This document shows positions 52,870-63,784 of a DNA stretch of 64,000 bases, in pieces. This DNA is from Toxorhynchites rutilus septentrionalis (Eukaryota; Arthropoda; Insecta; Diptera; Culicidae), in the NCBI RefSeq assembly GCF_029784135.1, contig NC_073746.1, positions 64,916,763 to 64,980,762 of the forward strand, given 5' to 3'. The notes beneath the pieces were generated by a model. It was not told where the DNA came from. It searched no databases and was given only the letters and a program-made list of their open reading frames with translations. Within the stretch, counting starts at the first letter, position 1; each line of letters begins with the position of its first letter. A program made the translations under genes and the position numbers.

Positions 52870-54040
52870 TTAAACGAGTGATTGAATATATTTGCTGATT
52901 GATGAATTCTCCAATGTCTTTTATAGCATCTTTCTTACCGTTCTTCTTCTGCCGAAAATCCCCATTCTCATCATCGATCATTTCCGTTGTGATATATGTT
53001 TCGTAACGGTTCGTAACGGCCCCAACAACAGACCGTTATTGTGTGGTGATGCGGGAATTCCTTTGTAAATTCAAGGTTGATTCTGACATATGTATTAGGT
53101 CCCATTCCTGATCGGTGAACTTTTTTTCGGGATAGAAATATTCTTACGTTTGGTTCGGATCAACTGACAGAGCTAAGAAACAATCGCCTCATGAGACCAT
53201 TATCTAGAATCTGATACAGCTCTGACACATTCACTTAAGAATCCATGGCTAATGTTGATATTGGTATTAGGTTCAATTCCCTATCGATCTAGATACTTTC
53301 CGGGTTGGTAATTCTATTGCCATACCGGGAAATATTTAGTATACAGATAATGTCTCATAGAATCTCTGTCTATGCCTTCAACTTGTTTACTTAAACTATT
53401 ATTTTATTATCATTTCAGGAATGCCTCTAGACATTTACTTGAAAGTGAAAGACCTATTTCAAACGCGTGATATATACTTAAATTATCGGTATTTTTCCCA
53501 GATCTTCTGATAAGCATTGACGGTTTGTTCATTCCCGCTACTGATATTTTGCCTTTTAGAATACTTCAACCAGCGGTGTTGACGTTATTATATCAAATCA
53601 AAGTACTATATAAATACGGAACAATCAACTTATCTTCCAAAATGCGACATCCGAACATTAACATTAGATCTGACGAGACGATTCGAGCAAGGTATCGGAC
53701 AGGGATAGAGAATTTCTATTGCTATAGAACAAAGCTCAACTCGGTGCTCGGTGTTAAGTCAGACTGGATCAAGTGAAATTTTTATGATTTCGAGAAAAAC
53801 AAACTTGGAGCACAGTGTTCTGCAATTTTTGTAGCCTTAATTTTTTTGTTCAGTATTGTTCCGAAAATTGTTAGCATCATGTCCAAATCAGGCAGCTTTT
53901 CGGCTTGTTATATGTACATAGTCCACTCTGACTGAACTAACGGACAACAAGTAAAGACATGGTTCGCTATGACTGAACAATTTTAAAACATTTTTCCATT
54001 AATTATCAGTTGTAAACTAATAAATTTCAGGAAGCTCTCT
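52870..54040. other. Intergenic, no supported gene
   Basis: The first ~130 bp is the gene 4 3' flank. A TATATAAATA at ~53609 precedes a short open frame, but no family or splice structure supports a gene. Confidence 0.45.
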
Positions 54041-54089
54041 AGAATTACTTTGGAACTCGCTTTCGCGTATAATCCGCACCGCGGATCAT

Positions 54090-54340
54090 CGGGGTTCTAC
54101 TGTATTTCACTGATGCAGTATCGGCACCATAAACACCATTCACAATTTCAGCGGCCTGGCTTGCATGTTTACCTTTATAAAAGAAAAAGTTTAAAATGTA
54201 CCGAACTTTCTCTTTGTTGACCTCCATCATTAACACCCTGTAACTCACAACTGAGTGGAACAAACAAAAAAAAAACTTTTTTCAGTGTGAAATGTCACCT
54301 TTAATGGATAATGGATAACTATTCCCCCAACCTAATATAA
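54090..54340 (-). pseudogene. Mariner transposase N-terminal fragment
   Basis: The minus strand reads MEVNKEKVRYILNFFFYKGK, then HASQAAEIVNGVYGADTASV. This aligns with the start of the mariner transposase at 33528 (MEQNKEKIRHILQYYYDKGK). Only ~50 codons are present. CCCAACCTAATATAATC at 54328-54344 resembles a decayed end. The downstream part has been lost. Confidence 0.75.
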
Positions 54341-54344
54341 TCAA

Positions 54345-55935
54345 AATGTTCACTTTCTATACAAAAGGGTTCAAGCTCAATTCAACAAGTACCTAGTTGC
54401 TTCAAAAAACGTTTTCTTGGTTTGAATTTGGTGCTTGAAAATGTTTTATTTCAATCCACAACTGATTGACACACGGTTCACTCTGTATGCAAATGATATA
54501 CAGTAACATGTGGTCAGCTTATTTACACAAATGAGTAATCATAAATATACTCGAAATGAACTGCCGTGCATGGAACTTACCAGAATCTCTTGATGGGCAG
54601 AACAAACAGTGGTGACTCTACTGATACCATTTCATCGATTTTACCAACACGTGACATGACCGCATACTATGAGCAGTGTTTCCATATTTTCATCTGCACA
54701 AGAAGGGATATAAATCTTTTTCATCTGTACCTATTCTTCCAAAAATCTGTACCATTGATAATATTCATTGTAGAGTGAAAACTGTTTTATTAGCATGAAA
54801 AAAGTGAGACCGGGGAGTGAGGCCTAGTGAAAACGTTCAAGCAGGTCATTTCTTTTAAGGGAAGTTGAGTTTTGATATCTGTTGAATCGTAAACAAATAT
54901 TGAAACATAATTGCATTGAGGCTTACCAAAAATATAATAGGTTTGAAGGTTCCAATAAATATATCGAGAAAGAAAATAACCATATTCGTGAGTAGCAAAA
55001 AAAAAAGTATTGAACAATGGATAAAGTAATAGAGAATTACTTCAAAAATGCCGCTTTGAGTGGGCCAGAAATCATGCTTCATCGAGGGATGTTATTTGGT
55101 ATGCTGTCCCATAACGGCTCTTCGAAATAATACTTCCAAAAATTAATTTTCGTGCTGCTGAATTTGACACGGCACCACTATATATCAGACTTTGTTAAAT
55201 TGAAAGGATTTGCTAATAAAAATATACATCCAGGAACCCCCTCAGTAGGACGCATATTGTAATTTTAACCAAAATTATTTAACGATGTATTTTTTTCTAA
55301 ATATTTCATTGATTTTCCAACAACTTTGCGATACATCACATTATAATCGGACACTTGGATTTCAAGTTATATTTTTTTCACAAAAAGTTCAATGATTCGA
55401 TACGCCCTTGAAAAAAATAGTCCTAATCAAAATTGATCATCTGGTAGTGAAAAAAACTGGTTTTATGTAGCCTCCACGTTATGTACAATGTTTAAGAAAA
55501 ATCGTCAAAATCGGCTGTTTTCGGAAGATTTGTGTGGGATTGCTCTATTATGATTTCTTTTCTATTTTGCTTCCAAGATAGCTGGATGTTAGTTTCTTAG
55601 GTGAAGCCTAGTATTCAGTAGTATAAGCCACCTCCACCGAAACCATGAACCACAACATTTTCGAATGAAACAATTGACGTGGTCGCTATTAATATTCATT
55701 TCACCGAAACTTTACTGAAACGAAAAATCATATCATTTCAAAAATGGATATTCACTCGATTTACAGACGCAAAATGGAAAGAAGCATTATCTCATTGGGG
55801 TCAATCAGTTTGTCTTCAACAACAAATCAGCACTACTATTAGCTGGCGTTAACATCCAACAGTTTAAAATGAAGTACAAAAAAAAGCAACAACGTGAACC
55901 AGTAACAACACATTTCGATAAAATAACAAATAAAA
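54345..55935. other. Intergenic, no supported gene
   Basis: AT-rich. AACCCCCTCAGTAGGACGC at about 55236-55254 matches a piece of the RLE LINE coding strand (60402-60420), possibly a tiny fragment or chance. Other short frames have no recognisable domain. Confidence 0.45.
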
Positions 55936-55940
55936 CACCG

Positions 55941-56244
55941 AATCATTGTTCAGTCAAATAATATATTAGTCATTCATTCAATGGCCTCTTTTCTAAATTC
56001 TCAATAATTTACAGGGTTCCTGGAGCTGGGGCCAGATTCAGGGACTTCTGGTTGATGGCATGTCCTGCGAGTGGAGCCTTGTGAACAGCACCACGGCAGC
56101 GACATAAGTGGCAGAGTGCTCAACTGGGGCAACGACAACAGCGGCGGCATGATGGTGGTTATCCCAGTGTCCATGATGTCCCCAATGGTTGTTGATGGCA
56201 ACAGCAGCTGGAACATGGTGAGCATCCCAGTGACTGTTGACAGC
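55941..56244 (-). pseudogene. Fragment of cuticle gene 6: left half of a ~305-bp direct repeat
   Basis: Nearly identical to 62091-62398, which covers the 3' flank and the last ~240 bp of gene 6. It shares gene-6-specific differences such as TGTCCTGCGAGTGG and TTGTGAACAGC. It carries a 4-nt deletion (TTGG missing after CCACGG, ~56095) and ends abruptly at GACAGC (56244). It marks the left flank of a composite transposon insertion and encodes only a frameshifted C-terminus. Confidence 0.9.
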
Positions 56245-56485
56245 ATACATCGCAGCAAGCCACGTCCGATGGTTGACGTGGTTTTTTTTCTGCCGGAAAA
56301 AATGTGAAGCTCTAAAAAGGAATTTTGAAGAAAATTAAAGTTGGTAATTCAGTGCATTTCTCGGACGATCTCTCGACCTGATCGAGATAATATTGTGAGA
56401 AAAATAGTGCATGACAATAGTCTCATTGGCACCTATTGTGCTAAACAAACAATAAGTGGAATCTTTTGAAAACAAAAGAATAGAA

Positions 56486-56740
56486 ATGGAAACCAAAGTT
56501 CGAAAGAACACGGTTAAACTGGTGTGCTCATCTGGAAGCAAGACCCCCACGCATCTGGAAGTACTGAAGTTCACGTTACAGCACCTGAAAGTTCCCCCAG
56601 CAGACCTTCATTCCATATACCGGGATGAAAATGAATACAGATTTTATATGAAATTTATCGATGAAATAAAGTTTTCGGATTTTATGAGAAATATCGAAGA
56701 GACATACATGTTCCACTACGACGATGGTACCATAACACCT
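56486..56740 (+). CDS. Gag-like/ORF1-type N-terminal fragment fused to LINE E
   Basis: An ATG-initiated frame of ~85 codons runs from METKVRKNTVKLVCSSG through LHSIYRDENEYRFYMKF to GTITP at the start of LINE E. The frame stays open into the LINE leader to 56851. The fold-like pattern (basic start, charged YxKF strand) resembles N-termini of gag-like ORF1 proteins in insect LINEs; this is inference. A ~240-nt leader with CAGTGCATTTCTCG precedes it. Copies A, C and D do not carry it. It may be a piece of another element or gene. Confidence 0.45.
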
Positions 56741-57680
56741 GGTTCTCAAATGGGGATCAACACTAGGGTAGGAGCCTACCTGTTGGTCTCAAATGTTCCT
56801 ATCTCACGCCTCCACGAAGATCATATGACGACATTTTTAGATCGGGCGTGAACTGGAAACACACACCTGGTCTTGGCTCCGAGGACGGGTGTCGAAAGTG
56901 GCTAAGTGAGGGGGTGCGAGCGAGTCAGAGCGCTATATCTCTCCCGGGGAAGGCCTCCCGGGTCATGGAGGCCTTGCCAACCCGCTGTCTCCCGGGCAAA
57001 GGAGATACACCCAGACAATGGAGCTAAGGTCAAGACGAATACTACGAATGCGATCACCCGAGGAGGGTCCCCGAACTGGAGCTGGTCCTGGAACGGGCGT
57101 AAGAGCGAGCGGCCAGCGGCTGGAGGGCGATGTGCAAGAGCGGGCCACCAGCCGGGTTCAACCCGAAGAGCTACCGCCACACGGAAACAGCAGCCATCGA
57201 CATCACCAACGAAACGCTGCGCCTACGAGGCGTGTTGCGACTGTCAGACGACAGTCGTCCACACTTGTGGGTACTACTAGGCGACGGATCATGTGGACAC
57301 ACGAAATGAACGAATTCGTGATCCGCGCCTATTACATCTGCACTGCTTTGGAGACGGACATGAGCGGTCGCCCTCGAATACTCGCAATGTTCGAGGAAGC
57401 GTATCCAGAGTTCGTCGGGAGGCTTGACCAAAACGCGATGAACGCGAGGCGTAGAGCGATTGTACGCAACAATATGCTCTCCCAAACGCAAGTCGACGAG
57501 ATCAAGCAGCAGGTGCAGAGAGAAATAAGCTCCAGAACAAGCAGAGCAAGCGATGTGTCGAGACGAAGTTCAGTACGGCTGAGCAATTCATTCGCGAGTG
57601 GGGCACGCGAATCAGCACCAGTGGAGGCCACAGTACAACAACCCTCTGAGCCGGAAGATCCACATCCAGATCAACAACTA

Positions 57681-58984
57681 AAGTCTGCTTCATTTAATAT
57701 TGGAACACAAACAATTGCGTGTAGTTCAGTCATTTATTAACGAATTCATAATTAGTTTTTCATACAAATGTAGCATTTTCTTTACTCTTTCATAAAAAAA
57801 AATTTAAAAAATTATTCATTGCTGTTTCGAAGAAATTCTCGTACTTTTCCCGTAATACGGCACATTAGGCGGCGCACACCCTTTTCGTCCACCGTTTTGG
57901 CGATTTGATTCCACCAGTTCTTCATTTGAGTCATGTTCCTAACAAGTTTTCCCTTTGCCTTAAGCCTCCGCTTCGTGATTGCCCAGTATTTCTCTATCGG
58001 CCGGAACTGGGGGCAGTTTGGGGGGTTGAGGTCCTTCGGTATTACGCTGACCCCGTTCGTTGCGTACCATTCCATAACCGTTTTGCTGTAATGGCAGCTT
58101 GCGAGGTCCAGCCAAAACATTACTGGACGGTCGTGGGCACGAATAAACGGCAGAATCCGTTTCTGTATGCACTCTTTTTTGTAGACTTCTGATGTCATTG
58201 TCTTGTCAGTGAGAAAGACTTTGGTTTTCTGTCCACAACTGCATATCCCCTGCCAAATCATGTACTTGCGGGCGAATTTATCCGCAAACACGAACTTAAA
58301 TTTTGCAGGTACATCCCCCCGAGCCGTCGCCAAATAAAATTTTTGACCTAGGATTTGCCCAAAGTCCGCCTTCACGTAGGTCTCATCGTCCATCAGAATA
58401 CATCCGTCGAACTTGGTCAGCACTTGGTCGTACAGCTTTCGAGCACGGATTCTGGCCACATTGTTCTGCTGCAGCGTCCGATTTGGCTGTTTGCTGGCTC
58501 GGAATGACCTTATTCCTTCCCGGAGACGAATTCGTCGCACCGTACTGTGAGCGGCCTGGAACTTATTGGCCAAATCGCGGTCTGAAAGATTGGGATTCCT
58601 CTTGACGGCCTTGATGACTGTCCCACGCAGTTTCCGCTCGACAGTTCCTCTCCGACGCTTCGAATGCGGCTTCCGAGCCGTCGTCAATGTTTCCTTGTAC
58701 TGCTTGATAACACGCCATACGGTATTTCTGGGCATTTTAAGCTGTTTAGCTAGCTTAGATGCCGACAACAATGGATTTTCAAGAAAACTGTGCACAATTT
58801 TATCTCTCCGTTCGGCTTCCATGGCGGTTGTTTACAAAATGCTATCGTTTGGTGTTATGACATAAATACATGGTGAAAGGTAATGAATTTCCCGACACGT
58901 GGGTGAAAAAAGTTTCCAAATCCGTCCACTAGGAGCGCCACAATGAGCAAAAGAATTTGTTCCAATATTAAATGAAGCAGACTT
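57681..58984 (-). mobile_element. Tc1/mariner DD37E transposon, intact ends
   Basis: 1304 bp with perfect terminal inverted repeats of ~27 bp beginning AAGTCTGCTTCATTTAATAT. TA is duplicated on both sides (57679-57680, 58985-58986). Rejoining the LINE across the TA restores the sequence seen in copies C and D, proving the exact boundaries. Complete ends and an open transposase suggest recent activity. Confidence 0.96.
57812..58822 (-). CDS. DD37E Tc1/mariner transposase (336 aa)
   Basis: It cuts and pastes the element by binding the terminal repeats and cleaving at TA. Residues 1-110 form two helix-turn-helix units (SASKLAKQLKMPRNTVWRVI and DRDLANKFQAAHSTVRRIRL). A basic linker, KPHSKRRRG, is at 52-60. 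Catalytic residues are Asp146 (MDDETYV), Asp239 (FWLDLASCHYS) and Glu277 (FRPIEKYW). The last two are separated by 37 residues, which defines the DD37E group reported from mosquitoes. No internal stop. TA and TIRs are complete, so this is a candidate active element. Confidence 0.93.
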   Translation of the reverse strand: MEAERRDKIVHSFLENPLLSASKLAKQLKMPRNTVWRVIKQYKETLTTARKPHSKRRRGTVERKLRGTVIKAVKRNPNLSDRDLANKFQAAHSTVRRIRLREGIRSFRASKQPNRTLQQNNVARIRARKLYDQVLTKFDGCILMDDETYVKADFGQILGQKFYLATARGDVPAKFKFVFADKFARKYMIWQGICSCGQKTKVFLTDKTMTSEVYKKECIQKRILPFIRAHDRPVMFWLDLASCHYSKTVMEWYATNGVSVIPKDLNPPNCPQFRPIEKYWAITKRRLKAKGKLVRNMTQMKNWWNQIAKTVDEKGVRRLMCRITGKVREFLRNSNE

Positions 58985-61957
58985 TACTACGCGATCTGGT
59001 CTTCCATTACGACGAGGCGATCTCACAGTTCCGCGACACGGACCCTTTGTCCCCAGGATCCCGAAGTTGCAGCATTCCCGCAGGCTGACAAGTGCAGTAA
59101 AGCTCATGAACGAGCACGTTCTTCCGCTGCACTTGGTTGATGCTGAGAACATGGAGGAGCTGCAACTGAAAGTTTACTGTGCTGCTGTGGCGACCGCCAA
59201 AAGTTTAGGATACCGTATTAGGCCAAGAGGCGGACTGCTCCAACATCTCCGTGAAAGGCGTGAGCCTCCATGGCGAAGGAGATTGGAGCAACGGATCCTA
59301 AACAAGCGCGCCGCAATTGGAAGACTGATGGCGTACAAAAGAGGCAGCAGATCGGTGAAATTATGTCGCCAAGTTGCTGTGATCGTGCGGCCTACTGAAC
59401 TTCGCCAGCTGGGAGCTCACCAGCTGACGGAAAAACTCGACACACTGGTACAGCAATTGAGCGTCCTTACAAAACGGCTGAAACGTTACTCTGACTCTGC
59501 AAAGCGCCAGGAACAAAATCGGATGTTCAGAGATAACGAGAAAGCGTTCTACGACCACATTAGCGACGAGAAGCCCGACTACCGCGAAGGTTTGCCAGAT
59601 ATTAGCGATGTGACGAACTTCTGGGCTGGTATTTGGGAGACCCCAGTAGAACATCGCGACGGGCAAATGTGGTTAAGACGGGAGGAGGAGAGGTGTGGTG
59701 AAATTGGAGAGATGCCAGCTATCATCGTCGGAGAGAACGATGTCCGCGAAGCCTCGCGGTACCTGAGGAACTGGGCAGCACCGGGCCCCGATGGTGTCCA
59801 GAACTTTTGACACAAGAAGCTGACCGTCGCACATCCAAAGATAGCTGAGTGCTTCAACAAGGTGCTACGTGACCCACACAACCTTCCTGAATTCGCCACC
59901 CGTGGTGTCACCTTCCTCCTCCCGAAAGACAGCAACACATTGAACCCATCAAAGTACAGACCGATAACGTGCCAATCGAGTCTGTACAAAATACTGAGCA
60001 GCATAATTACCGCCAAAGTTTCTGCTCACTGCGAACAGCATCACATCATCGCAGAAGAGCAGAAAGGATGCAGGAAAAATACGCATGGCTGCAAAGACCA
60101 GGCCATCATCGACGCAGCCATAGTCGGCCAGGCGGTATATAACCAGCGGAACCTAAGTATGGCCTACATCGATTACAGGAAGGCTTATGACTCCATACCT
60201 CACTCGTTTCTCGTCCGGGTATTGGAGCTCTACAAAATTGATCCCGTCGTCGTTAGGTTCCTGCAGCATGCGATGAGGCAGTGGAGTACGTCTCTGCACC
60301 TCAGTGATGGGGAAAATGTGTTGCAGTCTAGAACGCTGCAGATAAAGAGGGGGATATTCCAAGGCGACTCTTTCAGCCCGCTTTGGTTTTGTCTGGCACT
60401 GAACCCCCTCAGTAGGACGCTCAATAGAAACGGTCATGGCTATAAGAAGAAGTGACCCATACCTTCTACATGGATGATCTCAAGGTCTACGCTGATTCAC
60501 GTCAGCGTCTAGGTGTAGCTATCCGGGTTGTCGAAGACATAAGCAGGGACATCTGCATGGAGTTCGGCCTCGACAAGTGCCGCTGTGTCCACCTGCTGAA
60601 GGGACAACTTACCGAATCCGGAGGCTACGAGGTCTATGACGGCGAGTTTATACAAGACATGGTTCGTGGCGAATCCTATAAATATCTTGGATTCCGACAG
60701 CTCACCGGGATTCGCCACTCCGACATCAAGACGGAGCTGCGAGACAAGTTCTTGAGTCGAGTGAACTGTGTCCTGAGGACTTTCCTCAACGCGGGGAACA
60801 AGGTACGCGCGATCAACACATTCGCGGTTCCCCTGCTGACCTTCAGTTTTGGTGTAGTCAAATGGAGCAAAACTGACCTAGAGGACCTTGAGAGGAGGAT
60901 GAGGAAAGCATTCAAAGAGGCCGGAATGCACCATCCTCAATCGGCACTGGAGAGAGTTTCACTGCCACGCAAAGAAGGGGGACTTGGAATAGTCGACATA
61001 TCTGCACTGTGTGTTGCCCAGGTACGACAACTGCGCGAGTACTTCGCAGAACGCGCCAACCAAAACGCGCTATACCGGGCTGTCTGCGCCGCCGACAGAG
61101 GATACAGCGCTCTGCACTTGGCGCAAGCGGAGTACCAACTCAACTGCAATCTGCAGACAGTGGAGGAGAAGATTGCAGCTTGGAAGCAGAAGGCAGTGCA
61201 TGGTGCCCACCCCCATCAACTGGACCGGCCACACGTCGACAAGGCCGCATCTAATCTGTGGCTAACGCGTGGAGAACTCTCTTCAGTAGTAGAAGCCGAC
61301 ATGATAGCCATCCAGGACAGGATAATACCGACGAGAAACTGCAGGCGGTACGTCTGGCATCAAGACGTTGATGACATTTGCCGGATGTGCCATCAACCAG
61401 GTGAAAACATAGAGCACATTATGGGAGGCTGTCCCGTTTTGGCCAACGCAGCCTACACCGAGCGCCACAACAACGTGGCCCGTATTGTTCATCGACAACT
61501 GGCGCTCCAATGTGCTCTACTGGAAGACAACGTACCAAACTACCGGTACCTGCCTGCACCTGTCCTGGAAAATGACCGTTTCAAGCTGTACTGGGATCGC
61601 ACTGTTCTGACCGACCTCTCGATCCACCACAACCGCCCAGATATAATGGTTTACGACAAGAGCGACCGCAAAGTCACCATCATCGATGTCGCTATTCCAC
61701 TGAACCAGAATCTGGAGGAGACCCACGGTCGCAAAATCTGCAAGTACCGACCATTGGCCGTGGAGCTCAAGGAACTGTGGGGGCTAAGGGAGGTCCCAAG
61801 AATTGTTCCAGTCGTTCTCTCTGGAACTGGAATTGTCCCGAAGACACTTCTGGAAGCGCTAAAGGTGTTGAATATGGAGAAGGAATTGGCCGGCATCGAA
61901 AAGTCGGTCATCCTTAGCACCTGCGCGATTGTCCGACAATTTCTCGGTCAGAACTGA

Positions 61958-62090
61958 AACAGCACGAGCATGCAGATACGTGCATTCCGCAGAGCCTAGT
62001 CCCCCTTTGGCATTCAGAAGCCCGGGGGCAGGTGAAAATTCTGGCTAGGTTCGCCTAGTTAAGAAGTGAGATAAGTCTGCCAAAAAAAAA
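61958..62090 (+). other. 3' UTR of RLE LINE E with UUCG-capped hairpin
   Basis: It contains the block CAGAGCCTAGTCCCCCTTTG...AAGCCCGGGGGCAGGTGAA, shared with copy F. A five-base-pair stem, CTAGG/CCTAG, closed by TTCG follows at 62045-62058, then GTCTGCC and the A-tail. Likely recognised by the element's own RT (inference). Confidence 0.6.
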
Positions 62091-62158
62091 AATCATTGTT
62101 CAGTCAAATAATATATTAGTCATTCATTCAATAGTCTCTTTTCTAAATTCTCAATAAT

Positions 62159-62716
62159 TTACAGGGTTCCTGGAGCTGGGGCCAGATTCAGGGACTTCTG
62201 GTTGATGGCATGTCCTGCGAGTGGAGCCTTGTGAACAGCACCACGGTTGGCAGCGACATAAGTGGCAGAGTGCTCAACTGGGGCAACGACAACAGCGGCG
62301 GCATGATGGTGGTTATCCCAGTGTCCATGATGTCCCCAATGGTTGTTGATGGCAACAGCAGCTGGAACATGGTGAGCATCCCAGTGACTGTTGACAGCGA
62401 TGGCGGCTGGAACATGATGGGCATCCCAGTGGTTGTGGGCCAGGACTGGAGCATGATGAATCAGAGTGTTGTGGGCGAGGGATGCATGAGCCCAGCTGTG
62501 ATGATCGTTAGATTGGACAACAGTTGGGTTGACCAGATGATGGGCAGCATGGGTCAAAACTGGAGCAGCATGATGAGCATAGACCGATGGAACGTACGAA
62601 CCTTCAGCAACAACGGCGAGGGCCACCATGACTACAGCTGCGATGCACTGAAATAGAAAAAATAGTCAGTTGAGATTATCAAATATTTTAGAAGCGAATA
62701 TGATAAATACCTTCAT
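62159..62716 (-). CDS. His/Trp-rich secreted cuticular-type protein, gene 6 (164 aa)
   Basis: Exon 1 is ATGAAG (62711-62716) and exon 2 is 62647-62159. The protein is almost identical to genes 1-3 and 7. The promoter is class b (TATAAATA on the minus strand, 62802-62809), as in genes 2 and 4. This gene is the source of the duplicated fragment at 55941-56244, and the composite transposon ends 68 bp beyond its stop codon. Its 3' flank differs from those of genes 2, 3, 4 and 7. A normal polyadenylation region may be disturbed or newly acquired. Confidence 0.92.
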
Positions 62717-63228
62717 GATTGTTGTTTTAAGGAACGATTGTTGTATTGCTATTGAAATGATCGTTGAAATAACTGTGATGAAATTCACCAGCGTTTATCA
62801 GTATTTATACGAAAAATAGGTTCACGCATTTCAGTTGACGACACACGAAATGCGTAACACCGTTCACTTTTGCCTTACCTCCAGGAAGGGGTCAATTGCT
62901 CACAAGAAACATTATATTTATTGACCATTAACCGTGAACATATTTGGCTAATACATATACCGGTGCAGCATTGAACTTGAGGTTTTAACTAATGATGCAT
63001 TAAAACGCTAGTTAAACGCCAAAACAGGTTTTTACAATTGCTCGAAATCTTGCTTGGAACGGGGTGAATGAATCGAATGGAAGAACAAAACATATTATAT
63101 TATATAAGGGTTCTATGAATGTTGAAACTAGTGAAAGATTCGTTCAATATAAATTGACGAATTTACTCTGTATAGTATCAGATTCAAATCATTCATCAAT
63201 TTGTACAGTTCTTCTTTAAACAACAATC
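62717..63228. promoter_or_regulatory. Bidirectional intergenic region, pair 6/7
   Basis: 512 bp. Class b side: TATAAATA (minus, 62802-62809) and the palindrome ACGCATTTC/GAAATGCGT (62824-62832, 62847-62855), 14 bp away. Class a side: TATAAAT at 63148-63154. The region is the inverse of the pair 3/4 region. A conserved block, GAACATATTTGG...CCGGTGCAGC, lies near 62935-62970. Confidence 0.7.
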
Positions 63229-63784
63229 ATGAAGGTATTTGAACTATATTTTTACGATTTATTAGATATTTTCAACAGAATAATTTGCTTTTCAGTGCAT
63301 CGCAGCTGTAGTCATGGTGGCCCTCGCCGTTGTTGCTGAAGGTTCGTACGTTCCATCGATCTATGCTCATCATGCTGCTCCAGTTTTGAGACATGCTGCC
63401 CATCATCTGGTCAACCCAACTGTTGTTCAGTCTAACGATCATCACAGCTGGGCTCATGCATCCCTCGCCCACAACACTCTGATTCATCACGCTCCAGTTC
63501 TGGCTCACAATCACTGGGATGTTCATCATGTTCCAGCCGCCATCGCTGTCAACAGTCACTGGGATGCTCACCATGTTCCAGCTGCTGTTGCCATCAACAA
63601 CCATTGGGGACATCATGGACACTGGGATAACCACCATCATGCCGCCGCTGTTGTCGTTGCCCCAGTTGAGCACTCCGCCACTTATGTCGCTGCTAACCGT
63701 GGGGCTGTCCACAAGGCTCCACTCGCCGGGCATGCCGTCAACCAGAAGTCCCTGAACCTGGCTCCAGCACCTGGAACCCTGTAA
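63229..63784 (+). CDS. His/Trp-rich secreted cuticular-type protein, gene 7 (164 aa)
   Basis: Exon 1 is ATGAAG (63229-63234), the intron ends CTTTTCAG, and exon 2 is 63296-63784. The protein matches the family with small changes (LRHAAHH, NHWDVHHVPAA). The class a promoter (TATAAAT, 63148) and leader match gene 3 inverted. The 3' flank to the window end is nearly identical to that of gene 2 (45780-46000). Secretion and cuticle role are inferred from the signal peptide and composition. His clusters could also bind metal, which is not shown here. Confidence 0.92.

Larger units (their letters stand above)
57018..61957 (+). pseudogene. RLE LINE polyprotein, broken (copy E)
   Basis: Same protein as copies A, C and D, with at least four lesions. 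The DD37E transposon sits after codon ~220 (57681-58984). About 4 nt are deleted near 59050 compared with copy D. A Trp codon has become TGA at 59808-59810. About 25 nt are lost near 60444, between motif B and FYMDD. The RT C motif, CCHC knuckle and nuclease remain readable from 60452 to the stop. The DD37E came in after the LINE, since its TA duplication lies in LINE sequence. Confidence 0.92.
56245..62090 (+). mobile_element. Composite insertion: gag-like segment, RLE LINE E, internal DD37E transposon
   Basis: 5.85 kb lying between the two copies of the gene 6 fragment (55941-56244 and 62091-62398). From left to right it holds a gag-like leader and ORF fragment, then full-length RLE LINE E with its A-tail, with a Tc1/mariner DD37E transposon inside E. 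The right boundary is the A-tail of E, so the insertion looks retrotransposed. Confidence 0.8.
56741..62090 (+). mobile_element. RLE LINE copy E, full ends, interrupted
   Basis: The 5' end GGTTCTCAAATGGGG matches copies A and D. The 3' end is the CTAGG-TTCG-CCTAG hairpin (62045-62058), GTCTGCC and an A-run. Without the DD37E insert the length is ~4.04 kb. It is preceded by CCATAACACCT rather than an A/T homopolymer, unlike A, C and D. Confidence 0.92.

Noticed and set aside
53525..53776. Possible gene after TATATAAATA at ~53609
   Set aside because: Frame crosses the TATA-like site, no family recognised and no intron pattern like its neighbours.
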